DNA of 64,000 nt from NCBI GenBank assembly GCA_025738555.1, contig JAOVFP010000011.1, positions 2,976,001 through 3,040,000 on the forward strand, in the 5' to 3' direction. The stretch comes from Cyathus striatus. Its lineage: Eukaryota > Basidiomycota > Agaricomycetes > Agaricales > Nidulariaceae. A model generated the notes under the pieces. The model searched no databases. It saw nothing but the letters and a program-made list of their open reading frames with translations, and was not told where the DNA came from. Position numbers and translations under genes: made by a program. Shown here piece by piece: positions 44,888 through 56,579 of this stretch (within the stretch, counting starts at the first letter, position 1; every line of letters begins with the position of its first letter).

Positions 44888-47100
44888 ACATAGCGGACAG
44901 AATATAATAGATTTATGTAGAATTAAATGGAATTATGTAAAATGTATTGTAATGACTGGATTTGTTGTGAGTGCCATGAAAGCCGGGGTTGCTTGGGATA
45001 ACCAGCAATAATTGTGGGCGTGGAATAGGGTTGTTAGTATGGAACCCAATGGATTACATTGCTAAAATACATACTGCTATAATTATTTCGTCTCAATAGA
45101 TAGCATGGAAATAATTTTAATGCAATAGAAAGCTCAGAATCTAATATAATCCAATAGAATATTTCCCACCCATTGGAAAGTGGTGGGAATGAATTCTTAC
45201 ATAACAAAAAGCGGCGGTTAGCATCACATATTCTAATACTATGGCTTTCCGATAAGATCCAACGGCAATTATATTAATCCATAATACTAATACAGTAGCT
45301 AGTTACATGGGATACAAGTATAAATCGGTGGTGTCCTGACAAAGCAGTGACACATCAATGCATATACATCTTAAGGAGATATAGGAATGAAGGAGAGTTG
45401 AAAAGGAGCTGTGGCGAAGTCTGGAAGTGAAAAAGACGATTACATACGACGCAGGCTGGGACAACGCCGAAAACCAAAATGTCTTTAGTCCCCCTGGTAT
45501 TAGAAGTATACCTCGGTAGATGGGTACAATCACCAACTTTAATATTGACATGAGCCAATCAGTGATGGAGACAAAGTCGCACCTGTAGAGTTAACAGGGA
45601 GTCAGTAACAGAAGTTATACCAAAGGTACCAAGATAGGCGGACCTTACAACATGCATGTTTGTGTTGAGAGCGAGATAAGATAGTCGATGCGGTACGTAG
45701 AAAGACAGGTTATACAATGCTATAATCTGGCTGGAGGGTGCTAACGTCAATGCTACAAAGAGAAACAAGCCACACTCACAGCTCATCACACCATTCGAAA
45801 ACCCAGTCGCCAAATGGTTGTTTCGAATACGCATACATCCACTTCACAAAACAAGGAGGTGCAGGAGCCAAGCACTCGAGATATGCTAGCAGATAACACG
45901 CTGAGAGCGTCATGTTGCAGAAATAGCCTCAAAACGGCGCACATATGCACTAAAACACAAGGGATTGCCATAAGGACACGTAGGAACAGTCACGGTTCAC
46001 ACCATGATGACAAGAAAGAGGCAATTGGTGCGTTGAAGGGCGACACCAGGGGTATCTAAGCACATTAGCAGCTTTGACCTAGAATTGCTGCGTGAGCACC
46101 TCAGACAGGGGATCAGGGACTCTGTCACTTACGAACCCACCATCCCTTCCTCCGACCTTCCTACCACCGCCACCCCCACAACACGGCACTATACTTCGAC
46201 CCGGAATGGTTGGCACACCCGAATCAGAAGCGTGCGTGCTCGCTTTAGCATGTGTCTAGACAGGCTGGGGGGGGTTGACTGTGGTTAGGATTACGCCAAA
46301 TGCATGGGGGGACAGGATGGAGGAAGGGATGAAGGAAGGGATGGAGGAAGGGATGGAGGGAGAGGAGAGCTTGAGGTGAGGTTGGGTAGGTGGGGGAAAG
46401 GAAGAAAGAACTGTCTCAACTACGACCTCAGGATACCGAACGTGTGCTGTGTGCACGGACCAAGCTGTAATTGAGCCACGCGCCGAGTCAGAGACGCGTT
46501 TGAACTTCGAACGTTTCAATTTGTCGATTTACGGTCACGTGTATGTCACACTTTCTTCTCCTTCCAGGCATCCCGCCCCTACCCCGCCCTTTAACTTCTC
46601 CGCCTTCAACTTGTTTATTGCACGCCACCTCTCCCCCCTCTCCATCACCATTACACTCAACTAATCGCTAAATCATAGTACTAGAGGCGTGTATTTGAGT
46701 TACGGTGAGCACTCAACTGCCTCACTTCAAAGTTCTCAGCCATGAAAGCTACTACGAGTCCACAGTGATCGTTCAGACGCTCAAGTAGCACTGACTTGTA
46801 TTTTCGAGCTCCCTATGTTGACTCGATGAGTACACTGAATTTTTCATAAATTCCTTCTTCTTTACTCATTTTACCGATTCTTTCACCCGATTCTTCCACC
46901 TTTTTAGTATGCCCCTTCGATAACTGACGTTGACTTGTCTCCTACGAAGGTTCCTCCAAACGGCAGCTCAGTTTATTTCTGAATTAGCTTCTTCCCTTCT
47001 ACTGTTTCCGTATAACAATGCAAGAGTCGATCTCGAAAGCAATCAAACTCGCAGAGTACAACAGTGTATCCAGGATTCACGCTTCCCAGTTCGTTTAGTG
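44888..47100. other. No supportable gene; purine-rich minisatellite at 46300-46375
   Basis: A GGATGGAGGAAGGGAT-type repeat lies at 46300-46375. A stem TTCCCACC/GGTGGGAA is at 45163-45189. Short frames (45303-45551, 45559-45834 minus; 45814-46059 plus) have no recognised domain. Confidence 0.45.
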
Positions 47101-47102
47101 TA

Positions 47103-48055
47103 CACACGGCTGGATTAAGTAAGGAACATTATGTAATCAGAGGCCCTTGTTTATACTACATGCTGGCGAAGAATACATGAATTTCATGAAGTTTCCAATA
47201 GTTTTCTCCCCAAATAATTATACACATGTGTAGTCATGACTGTTTAGTGTATGTAGATGCAGTTAGAACGAGTTTATATCATGAAGAAGCCTCAATATAG
47301 CATGCAGAAATTCAATCATGATTTTTGCATGTCTGCTGGCAATCTGAAGTTATGTGGGATCTCAATCAGCGGCAACAGTGGTAAAATCTGTTCCAATGAA
47401 TACTAATTAATGCTAAAATTGAGATTGGGTTATAAAAAACTCATAAAAAGTCATATCTGCGGTGTACTATGGTTAGAGAAAAGCAAACTTGATTTTTATG
47501 AAGAGAGTAGAATGCTTTTCCACCCCGAAGGAGGGACTTTCCATAATAAAAAGTGATCAGATACAGATATAACAATACTTTTACATGAAAGAACTTTTGG
47601 AAACCATAAAAACTTTGTTGCGAGTGCTATTTGTAGTGTTTTTATCTTAAAATTCTCAAACATTATATATTCACAATATTTACAAGAGTTAATCTATGTA
47701 GAATTGGACTCAAATAAATCTATATTGGGTTAAATAATGTGCAGGACATCTTCCTATGTTTATCAATGAAGATTTGACCACAGTACTTGCCACTAAACAA
47801 TCCCTAGAACTTGAGATTGTCGATAAAGATGTAGAAACCTTGGCTGAAAGTCTGGGAGCTTTTCTGAGATTTTTCGCAGAATAAATATATTTAAAATTGG
47901 ATATATATACTCTATACATTTATAATTTAACTTCTTGACATTTTTTTGTATGGAAATAAATCAGGAACTTCATGAAATCAAGTATTCTTTGTGACTGCGG
48001 AAGATAAACAAGAGCCGCTGATTACATAATGTTCCTTACTTAATCCAGCCATGTG
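47103..48055. mobile_element. Mariner-like MITE, 953 bp, TIR CACAYGGCTGGATTAAGTAA, TA duplication
   Basis: The terminal 38 bases are inverted repeats with one mismatch (CACACGGCTGG... at left; CACATGGCTGG... as complement of the right), running through GGAACATTATGTAATCAG. TA flanks both ends (47101-47102 and 48056-48057). The interior is AT-rich without a transposase. Size, TIR and TA duplication fit Tc1/mariner. Confidence 0.88.
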
Positions 48056-48057
48056 TA

Positions 48058-50570
48058 TGTGAATGAGAGAAGTTATTTCCCTTCCACTTCCAAGAGACTC
48101 TTATTTTTTAGGCAGCTCTATAGCTTTCAGTGAAAATGCAGTATTGCAAGCACTGGGATCTCACATCTGCAATCAAGCAGGTTTGAACTCGACTATTCGG
48201 TCCTATTCGTGGAGCTCAAGACCAACAGTTTGGTTGTACTGACTCAAGCTCAAGGGTGAACGTTGACTCAAAGCACCGGAACCAAAGTAAGAGCCATGCC
48301 TCATCTTCCAGCATTCTCGACCTCCCTTTTTTCTCAGTCGGACCAGTAGTAGGCAGCCATGTCAGTCGACATTTGAGGAGATAGGGAAGGATAATGAAAA
48401 TGGCTATAAAGTTGAAAGTATGTACTATCCTGTTCTTCGCGAAGCCGCGTTATTGACCACTGTGAAACTAGCTTGCTCGTAAGTACTTGCCATAAGGCTA
48501 CATACTAGTAACTCTCCTATACGACTGTATAAATACCTAATGAAGATATTTATGTGTTCTCCGTCAATTCCTCGTCAGACTTTGTGACTCGTGAGATGCA
48601 CAATGCATGTTGATCCTGGTACTATCCTTTGCGAATACAATGGATACGCAAGGCTCAAGCCTAAACATTTGAATAGCTTCCTCCTCAACATCCGAGTAAA
48701 ACATCTCAACTGTCTAGCCAGCACACGCATGAAGCCTTCTAGCCACAACACCACTTCCCGTGTATGTCATAGAATGTAGTAGGTAAACCTGAGGCTGTAG
48801 TAGAACAACAGCTTTGACCACGAATACCTGCTATACACAGAAAATAAGCATGTACATATGCGCCCTTTACAAGTCTGCCAACCCAGTTTTGAGACGATCT
48901 TTGTACATTTCCTCATCGAGGCCTCTTCCAAACGAAACTATTTCGCTCACCGGTGTTGTTTCTCCCTAGTTCATCTCTCCAACCTTCGAGTCAGACCCAG
49001 GTCCAGTAAGAAAGCTCCTTCAACAACATTGGTAAGTAGTGCATCTTATCTTTACACTGCTCTCGTTGTCATCAACTCATTTATTCAGTAATTTATCTGA
49101 AATTCTGAATGCATTGTAGAGCACGCAAAGTCCATGCATTAAGAAATTCGGATTATTCGAGAAGACCACCTTCGTGTTACGTGTCTGTATGTGTTCCGTT
49201 GGTATCTCTGCTCAATCACTCATCCCCTCTCACTCATTTCAACCTTCCCCTCGAATATACATATTCAATAACCGTCCTGGCCTGTTGCAAGACGTCATGG
49301 ATAAGTGCAAATTGAGCTCCTTCACAGGTCCAATCATTCGTATATGTTACATTTTGAACAGTACAGAGAGTTATATACCATCACTGTCGCTTGTAGGTTG
49401 TATGTGTTATTCCTTTCCTCCTTTCTTTGATGTCGCAAGCCATTTTTATGAATACGTGCGTTGACTCATGCAGACCACCTCAGGCTCCTCCTTCTGGTCC
49501 CCCTCTATGTCTCGTCTCCCTTCTTTGACAGCACGGGCTTTATTTTTCATAAGAGTAAATGCATGAAGATGCCCCCAGGTTATAATTATATATGTTTTTG
49601 GGGAAACGAAAAGGGCTCCTATACATTAACATTTCAAGCTCATTATGTGAATGAAAGAATTGCTTCAAGTCCATTAAATGTCAATAAAATAGTTATTTAC
49701 CGATGTAATGCGTAACAAATCTTAGGTTGAACTTGTATTATGTTGAGCGCATGAGAAGGAATTTCAGGATCATTATAATGTATATAAAATGTCATTGAAA
49801 AGGGCAGAAAATATTCTATGTACATTGTATTTCAGCGAAATAATTATGATGCCTTGGATTGCAGTGGAATTATCTTATTCGCTTTCTATTGGCTCAGAGT
49901 TATTTTATGGGAATGTATTACTAATAAAACGCTTCTGGCACTATCCCTTGCTAACAATCCAATGTACGCCGCGCGCTTTTTTACTGATGTTTCACCTAAT
50001 GCTTCTGGTGGCTGAACGACTGATTAAGCCCATGAAGACGTCGATAGACATCAAGAGAGTTATGTAGCCTTCAAGGCCGTCAAGCGGGAGGAGCTGTCAT
50101 CCGACGCGCAGGAGAGGGTTAGGAAGCACGAGGGTAGGAATGGTAATGAGGACAGAGCGATGTTGTACATTTCGTAAGGTCAGTTTTTATTGCATTCCTT
50201 TCTGTGCGCTGGCTTCGTCGAGTACTTGAGACGCTTCTGGGTGTGCCCATGTGGGCTTTCAGCCTCAGGCTTGTTGCAATTGTACTGCAAAGCTTTCTGT
50301 GGCCGACGTGGCCTCTATCAGAGGCTAGCTCATCGTCAAACCCATGCGTATTGCGCAGGATTTTCAAGCACTGGAACAACTCTGGTCCTGGTATTGCTAC
50401 TGAGACCAGGAATGTATACACCGGTGTTTCTCAAGGTATTCGACGTGGGTTCTTATTCACAGCTGCATTTATTAGCCGCCTCGTTGTACAGACCTCCACT
50501 CTGCCTTCTTGATCTACCACATTTTCGCCACCTCTTTCTCTCCTTTCATCCATAGCCTTGCTAAGCCTCC
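48058..50570. other. No supportable gene
   Basis: Many short frames and no domain I recognise. A GT-rich AT-rich block at 49540-49960 contrasts with CpG-rich flanks. 48176-48192 resembles the GTTTGAACTC end of the 40859-43908 element but has no partner. Confidence 0.4.
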
Positions 50571-50577
50571 CTCTGCA

Positions 50578-51300
50578 GACCTCAACCAAACTGTATCCCG
50601 ACTCCCCCTCGAGCTTTTGCACCGCACTCTTCCACTCCCCTTTAAAGACAGACCCCCCCTCTGGCTAGCAAGATGCTTCACAAACTCGGCGAAACTTCTA
50701 CCCCCGATGCTTTACGTAAATTGTTCTCTTTGGAGCCAATGAACGCGCAGCCAGCAATTAGAACAGAATGTGAAGAATCTTGGAACACCGCCGGAACTTC
50801 CGGAAGCGAAGGGAGTCACCTCTTTATTTGTACCCTACCACTTCCTCCAGCAGATCCCAACCCAGTCGAAGTATTTTTCATAGACAACGCCCCTTAATCC
50901 AAGATCACAAAGCCGCTCACATCTTGCCTTCAAACACCAAACCCCTTTTCCAGCTATCAAAATCTGACGTAGCCTTAGACGAACATACCTCCCTCCTCTA
51001 CCTTTCGCACATTGTCCCCTTTAAAGCCCACGAATGCGCTAGTGAAGCAGGTAGAGCAGAAGATGAAGAATCTCGAAACGCATGTGCAGCACTGTCAGGA
51101 TACGAGGAGAGGAGAGAGTGCGGCAGTTGGAGCTCGTAGCAAGGAGGAATTGCGAGGGGGCTGGGGTGACCGTGAAGTATGTCGTTCAGTTTCTTTCGTG
51201 GATGCTATGCTTATGGTTGACAACGTTTCTAGCGCTGTACTGAGTCTGGCGCCAACACCCCCTGATACCCTTACCCTTCGCAGTACATGCCAGTGCCCCT
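50578..51300 (+). pseudogene. Degenerate repeat-family gene fragment, copy near 51 kb
   Basis: 50581-50700 reads DLNQTVSRLPLELLHRTLPL, faintly like an F-box start. 50930-51035 reads KPLFQLSKSDVALDEHTSLL, YLSHIVPFKAHE, and 51030-51110 reads QVEQKMKNLETHVQHCQD. The last two blocks recur in order at 56220-56420 (KPHLQLSKCDLVLGKSTSLL; QLEQKMKIVEIHVRNFQD), so they were probably exons of a real gene. Frames shift between blocks. Family not recognised. Confidence 0.4.
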
Positions 51301-53460
51301 AACGAGAAAACCTAAACCCCGAACGTTTCGCCGCGTTGCTACATCTCAACATAGCTCACGTCGCAGCCCAGTAGTTGCATAAGCAAGAATCAGGGGGGAT
51401 GTTTAAAGCCGCTAATTGTACTCTAAGGTATATGAGCGGGCTAGGAAGAGAGAGGAGAGGGCAAAGAGGGTGTGATTGGCGCGGTGTTGCTGGCTATAGG
51501 CTACCATGTTAAAATGGAACAATATAAACCCATCTTCGATAACCAACCTCCCTCACACTCCTCCCCGGCTGATTCGGAACACTTTGCACGCATGTCCATA
51601 TTTACCACCTCGAAATTTTCACGTAGTCACCTTCACGTCCACCGCGGAGCACGGTTTCGCAGACGCGGGCAAAGCAAGACGAAGGGCTCGTGATTAACCG
51701 AAATTCAGACCAATTCTCATAGTCAATGTCGTCTTCTACAACCTGAAACGGCGAGAGCGGTACGATATGGGTGATGGTGACGACAATGTACATTGTGAAT
51801 GACGATAGAATAGGTAGTGGCATGGGTGGAACGAGTTATGTCAATCTGGCTGATTGCTCAGTTCCCTAATGGTAGTCGTGGAGGGTTTAGTTTCTCCTCC
51901 GGAGGTAGTAGTGGCTAGGTATGCGAGAAGAGAGATGAGTATTCTTTCCCATGTGCACATCTACGTTCGTTCTATTTACAAAATTTACACCCATGTCCCG
52001 TATGCGTACATTCTGTGATGCATTTGAATGAAGCATTGGACAAGTAACATCAGCGATTATATCATGTTTCATGTAATACAAGAGTAAGCGTAATGTACAA
52101 GAATGTTGTTAATAGACATAAATGGATCGTCCACCGACAGAATGACAAGAGCCTACAGTAAACAGTAACCCGATAGTACGCAGTGAAGTTGAAAGGATGC
52201 GTCCGGAGCTGCTTCCTCCAGGGAATCACGGACGGGAAGGCTCATGTATGTACTCCCAGTCATAGGCGAGAAGTAGAGGAAGGTGTAAGGGAGCAATGTC
52301 GAGCCACACGAGTGACTAATAGTAGAGGAGAATATCCCCCGTACTACAGCGAAATAACCTCGCAGAGTAATGACATGCCAGGCCGAGTGAAAGCTACCGC
52401 AGCCACAGGGCTCTCGGAAGTGAGAGGTAAAGAGCACACAAAGCGATATGAATCATAAAGAGAACATAACCTTCCCTCCAAGCCACCCATCCCAGCACCA
52501 CCAAGTCTTGCAAGCTGAAAGGCTCCCCGCATAGCGTGCACAGATGCAGTGAAGGGAGGGTAACGGAATGAAAGACTGAACTGCCCAGGTCCCAATAAAG
52601 GAACGTATCGCACTCCTCAGGAGAAACTCAGGACGAAATCCTCTACAAGCTCGCTGGCAACGACGACTTCGAGGCCGATGACGATCCAGAACGTCCATTT
52701 CCCTTGAAACGAAGAACATCGGGGTGCACGTTAGGGCGCGATGCACAGTGGCCCATATAACAGAAAGACAACCGCAAAAATGGCAAGGCTTCCTGGATGT
52801 GAAGGAGAACCGAAAAGGCGACGAAGAGAATAAAGCACACAACTAATGAACGAGGCAAGAACAGTTTGGAGGTAAGGCCTTACAGGGGCGAGGCTTATAG
52901 GACGAAACTTGGCAGAGTCATAAGGGAGATGGGGGCTCGGCACAATTGACTGCTAACCTACGTCGATGATAGCTCGAAGCTCATGCGCGCAACATATTCC
53001 GTGATCTCTTCCGTACATAACGCGTCGTAATCTCAAACGCCAGTCAACGGCTCGAGGTTTGAAGGATGATAGTGTAAGCGTACGCGGAGGTTTGAAGAAT
53101 CAATGTCGCAAAGAACGCTAAGTTACTGACGAAGGTAGAATGTGGTCGAGACTCTATAAGAAATATGCGCAGGGTTGAGAGCATGAAAGGATGCATGTGA
53201 GTTCGTGGTCCAATGGTCTACGCTTGCATACCGAATTAATCTGGGGCGCCCAGTGTAACAGCTCTCGCGGTAGCACTACGTCGCGGATAACTCTCCTCAA
53301 AGTTGCATCGGGTCTTCTAGGCACCAGCAGAAGTAGTAGGAGTAATTTTACGCTCCAAAACACGGTGCCTATCCCGCGAAGTCGCCCTCGAGTGCTGCAT
53401 CTCAGCACGTCGTGGGCTCGAAGTGCGGAGTCAAGCTGCCTCTTGTGTGGCTCTACCTCA
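51300..53460 (-). repeat. Repeat-family unit, copy near 52 kb, hydrophobic remnants on minus strand
   Basis: It is homologous to 56580-58240: shared words include GATGCATT(T/C)GAATGAAGCAT (52016 and 57353), TACAAGCTCGCTGGC (52643 and 57757) and GGGGCGCCCAGTGTAACAGC (53243 and 58112). Minus-strand frames give SLAIFAVVFLLYGPLCIAP and, in another frame, KWTFWIVIGLEVVVASELVE, suggesting membrane helices of a broken gene. Confidence 0.5.
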
Positions 53461-53469
53461 ACGCTTGCA

Positions 53470-55450
53470 TGAACGGCGAGGGGATCGGGGGACATTGATG
53501 CCAGACACAGTACGTTGGTAGAAAAGTAATCAATCGTAAGTATAGCACCCCATAAAAGAAACTAAACAGCATACTTCATAACCATTCCACCCCCTCGCAA
53601 TCCATTCTCGCAAGCTCTAGCTCCACCCTCCAATACCCCACACCCTCCACCACGCATCCCGAAGGTCCCGCACGGCATTTCGAGGTTCTTCCTCTTCCGC
53701 TGTAGCTGCTTCGCTCGTATGCTCGCGAATTGTGGGTTCCGAGGGGCAAGGCTTTGCAGTCTTGGATTATGGTGCGGAAGCACTTCGGGAATATATGGAC
53801 AGCAGCGTGTCTGCAGATAAAAGGGGTTAGTAAGGCTGAAGCTGAAGGGAAGAGGTAGGAACAAAAGGATAAAAGAAGTATAGGGCAAGAAACAAGCTGA
53901 GGAGGTATATTACTCTATCACCAACGGCAAATCGCTCTAATGAAGGAACAGGAAATAAACGTCGCTCGAGACCCTTGGGCCCAGCGACAAGGACATGCCC
54001 ATTACTCGATGAAGTCTGCCAGGGAACTAATCTCCTACGAACAGAGAAAGATGTAACGCTCTGTAAACCGCTGCAGCCCTGCTCCATAAAGAATACCGGG
54101 GTAGGAACGCGGTCTGTCTCCCTTCTTCGTAGGGAAGCGCAAACTTCTAGTGGAGCTCCCCAATACACCCAGGAACGTCAAAAGAGGGGGCACGATGGCA
54201 AGAGCTCATCCTTCCGCAATGCATCCACCGACGCCCACACAAAGTCGTCGTCGCGACGGAGCACCCCGAACGATGAACGTAAATGCAGCCAAGGGAAGGC
54301 AGAAACATCCAGCACAACGACCGTAAGTACTAGAGCTTACAGCCATGAGCCACTTGTAACAGCGATCATGGCGTGTTCCCAAGTAAACGCCGGGCGGCCG
54401 TCCGCATATGCTAAAATACGCGCTGTAGAGATCAGAACACCCAGGCTCCCCATCGAGCGCTATAACATCACACCGCAAGTCCACAAAACATAAGAAAGAA
54501 AACTGAAACCTGAAACAGCCCCACGAAAAGGAAAGGTAAAGGGACTTGGTGGAGAATTGGTAAAAGGTAGAAAGTGCCCTGATCATGAAGGCTGCGAACT
54601 CGGGCTTGATGGCTGCAATGCACCGGGTCCACCTAGATAGTATAAACCGCACTCGAAAAGCCACAACGAGGAAATAGTCTGCATGACAGCGCATATCTTT
54701 CATACAATGCCACAAGCGACGGTCCAGGGCGAAGATCCTCGCCGTAGCAAGGCTTTCCCGATAGCATACGCAAAATGATGCCAGAATGGCCGCGCCCCAT
54801 CTGTACGAGGCCACAAATAGCACATCACGCTGCCAGCGTGAGTGGTTCAGAACGAAACGAAGGCCATCCCGCAAAAACAACGTTTCATGCAGTAGATGAA
54901 CCGCCCCGCGTTCCACTCCCACACCATCACCATCACCCCACCGCCAACGATAACAAGGAGAATGGAGGGTTGCCAACTCACTTATAGCTTTAGAATACAA
55001 TCTCCTGGTACCTCCGCGCCTTGAAAGCGACATTCCCCAGCCTGCTTCGCCTTATCTTCCGGTGTCTGCAGCTGTTCCTTATGCACAAGCGAAGTAGGCG
55101 GCGAAAAAGGCGGCGAAATGCCGTTCGCCATCGGGTGCAGTGTAGGATTTGACAGGATCTACGCAACAAATCAGCAAGTCAACCCAAAGCGTAGAAAAAG
55201 ACCGATATCACACCTAGGCAATCACCTTTTCCGTTCCCCATTCGTTAGAATTGTCGAAATTATCAGGAAGAGCCTGAACTGCATCAGATCTCTTCATGAT
55301 GGCAGCCCGCAATGTCTTTCTACGGGTCATGTCCTCGGTCTCCAGGTCTTGAGCAAGTACAGGGGTTAAAGACGGGGAGAGGGAGAAAGGAAGAGGGTGC
55401 GTCGTTGACGTGGACGGGACGCACGAGGTCTTGCAAAAGGACGGCTAAGG
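53470..55450 (-). pseudogene. Repeat-family unit R2, minus strand, membrane-protein-like
   Basis: Homologous to 23090-25130. The longest minus frame (55033-54206) contains hydrophobic stretches such as AAILASFCVCYRESLATARI and SLYLSFSWGCFRFQFSFLCF. Downstream (53720-53562 minus) it reads KQLQRKRKNLEMPCGTFGMR, which aligns with the QLEQKMK segments near 51030 and 56330. Both copies are too degraded to be functional as read. Confidence 0.4.
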
Positions 55451-56190
55451 AGTAGAGTCATGCCACTTAGCCTTGCAATTGTGTGTTGATGGCACGGAAG
55501 CTGAGTGTGGTTGGGAGTGGTCGAGCTACATGCACGACATGGCGAGAGAGAAGCGTTCTCGAACTCGGCATCGGGGTGTGCGGAATCAGATGCTGATAAC
55601 TTACGTAATGCTCTATCGTCGGGCTCGACGGAGAATCGGACCGTCCTGGCCGGTGTACTCACTCAAAGTCAAACTCGAGCAATTTGCGAGCAACTCTCTT
55701 TTCTTCATGGTTCCGTACATCTTTTGAAGTCTTTTCATTCACACCAAAGGAACGCATAAAAACTACCGCATAGAAACCTCTGAGCATTTCAGTCGAGTTC
55801 ACGTTGGAATTAAGTATAACCCTTGGGTGCTGGAAAAGCACGATGCTGGTTTGAGAGAGCAGCATGCAGGTGCACGTTTCTGCCTCTTCTTTGGGTTTGG
55901 GTTTACAGTCTTTGTAGAGTGGAAATGATACTGAATGAGACTTGCTATTGAGCCAGGTATCAATCGATGATCTACCAGTGCTGTTCATCGAGCAGTTGCT
56001 AGTTCAGTTATGCATACGAACTGATAGATCTCCTATGTACCGTTTCCTCCTCTTTCGCCTTCCTGTCATATCTTTTTTGCACCCCTTTCCATATCGTCCC
56101 TCTATGACGCCTCTTCGATTCTACCCTCCTCCAGTATATCTTAGATCTCGACCATCATACACAACCACTCCGTAATCTAAAGCCGTAAAA
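55451..56190. other. Spacer between repeat-family units
   Basis: Frames 55473-55727 and 55659-55988 lack known domains. No repeat structure was recognised. Confidence 0.35.
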
Positions 56191-56575
56191 TTGCTCTCAT
56201 CATCACGCCTTGAGTACCAAACCTCATCTGCAGCTATCAAAATGCGATCTCGTGCTAGGAAAATCTACCTCCCTCCTCCGCCTTACCCATGTTTCCCCCT
56301 TTGGAGCCCACCCACGCGCCACCAACAGCTAGAGCAGAAGATGAAGATAGTCGAAATCCACGTGCGGAACTTCCAAGATGCGAGTAGAGGAGGGAGTGGA
56401 GTATTAGAAGCTAAGTTGGAGCTCGCGAGGAGGAATTGCGAAGGGGCTGGGATGGCTGTGAAGTTCAAGTATGTCGTTTCTTTCATGGTGTCTACCGTTG
56501 ACTGTGTTTTTAGCGACGTAGTGCGTCTGGCGTTAACGTCCCTCGATACCCTTACTCTTTGTAGTTTGAGTTAGT
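56191..56575 (+). pseudogene. Repeat-family gene fragment, copy near 56 kb
   Basis: Aligns with 50930-51250: a KxxxQLSKxD block, then QLEQKMKIVEIHVRNFQDAS, SGVLEAKLELARRNCEGAGM and a following hydrophobic tail. The charged helix is open for about 80 codons here and is the cleanest copy. Unknown function. Confidence 0.4.
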
Positions 56576-56579
56576 TCTC

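Noticed and set aside
48176..48192. GGTTTGAACTCGACTA as another end of the GGGGAGTTCAAACCTGG family
   Set aside because: Mismatches at key terminal bases and no partner end nearby.
53195..53260. tRNA-like start TTCGTGGTCCAATGGTCTACGC
   Set aside because: No acceptor stem, anticodon arm or T-arm pairing could be built around it. No tRNA gene was found anywhere in the window.
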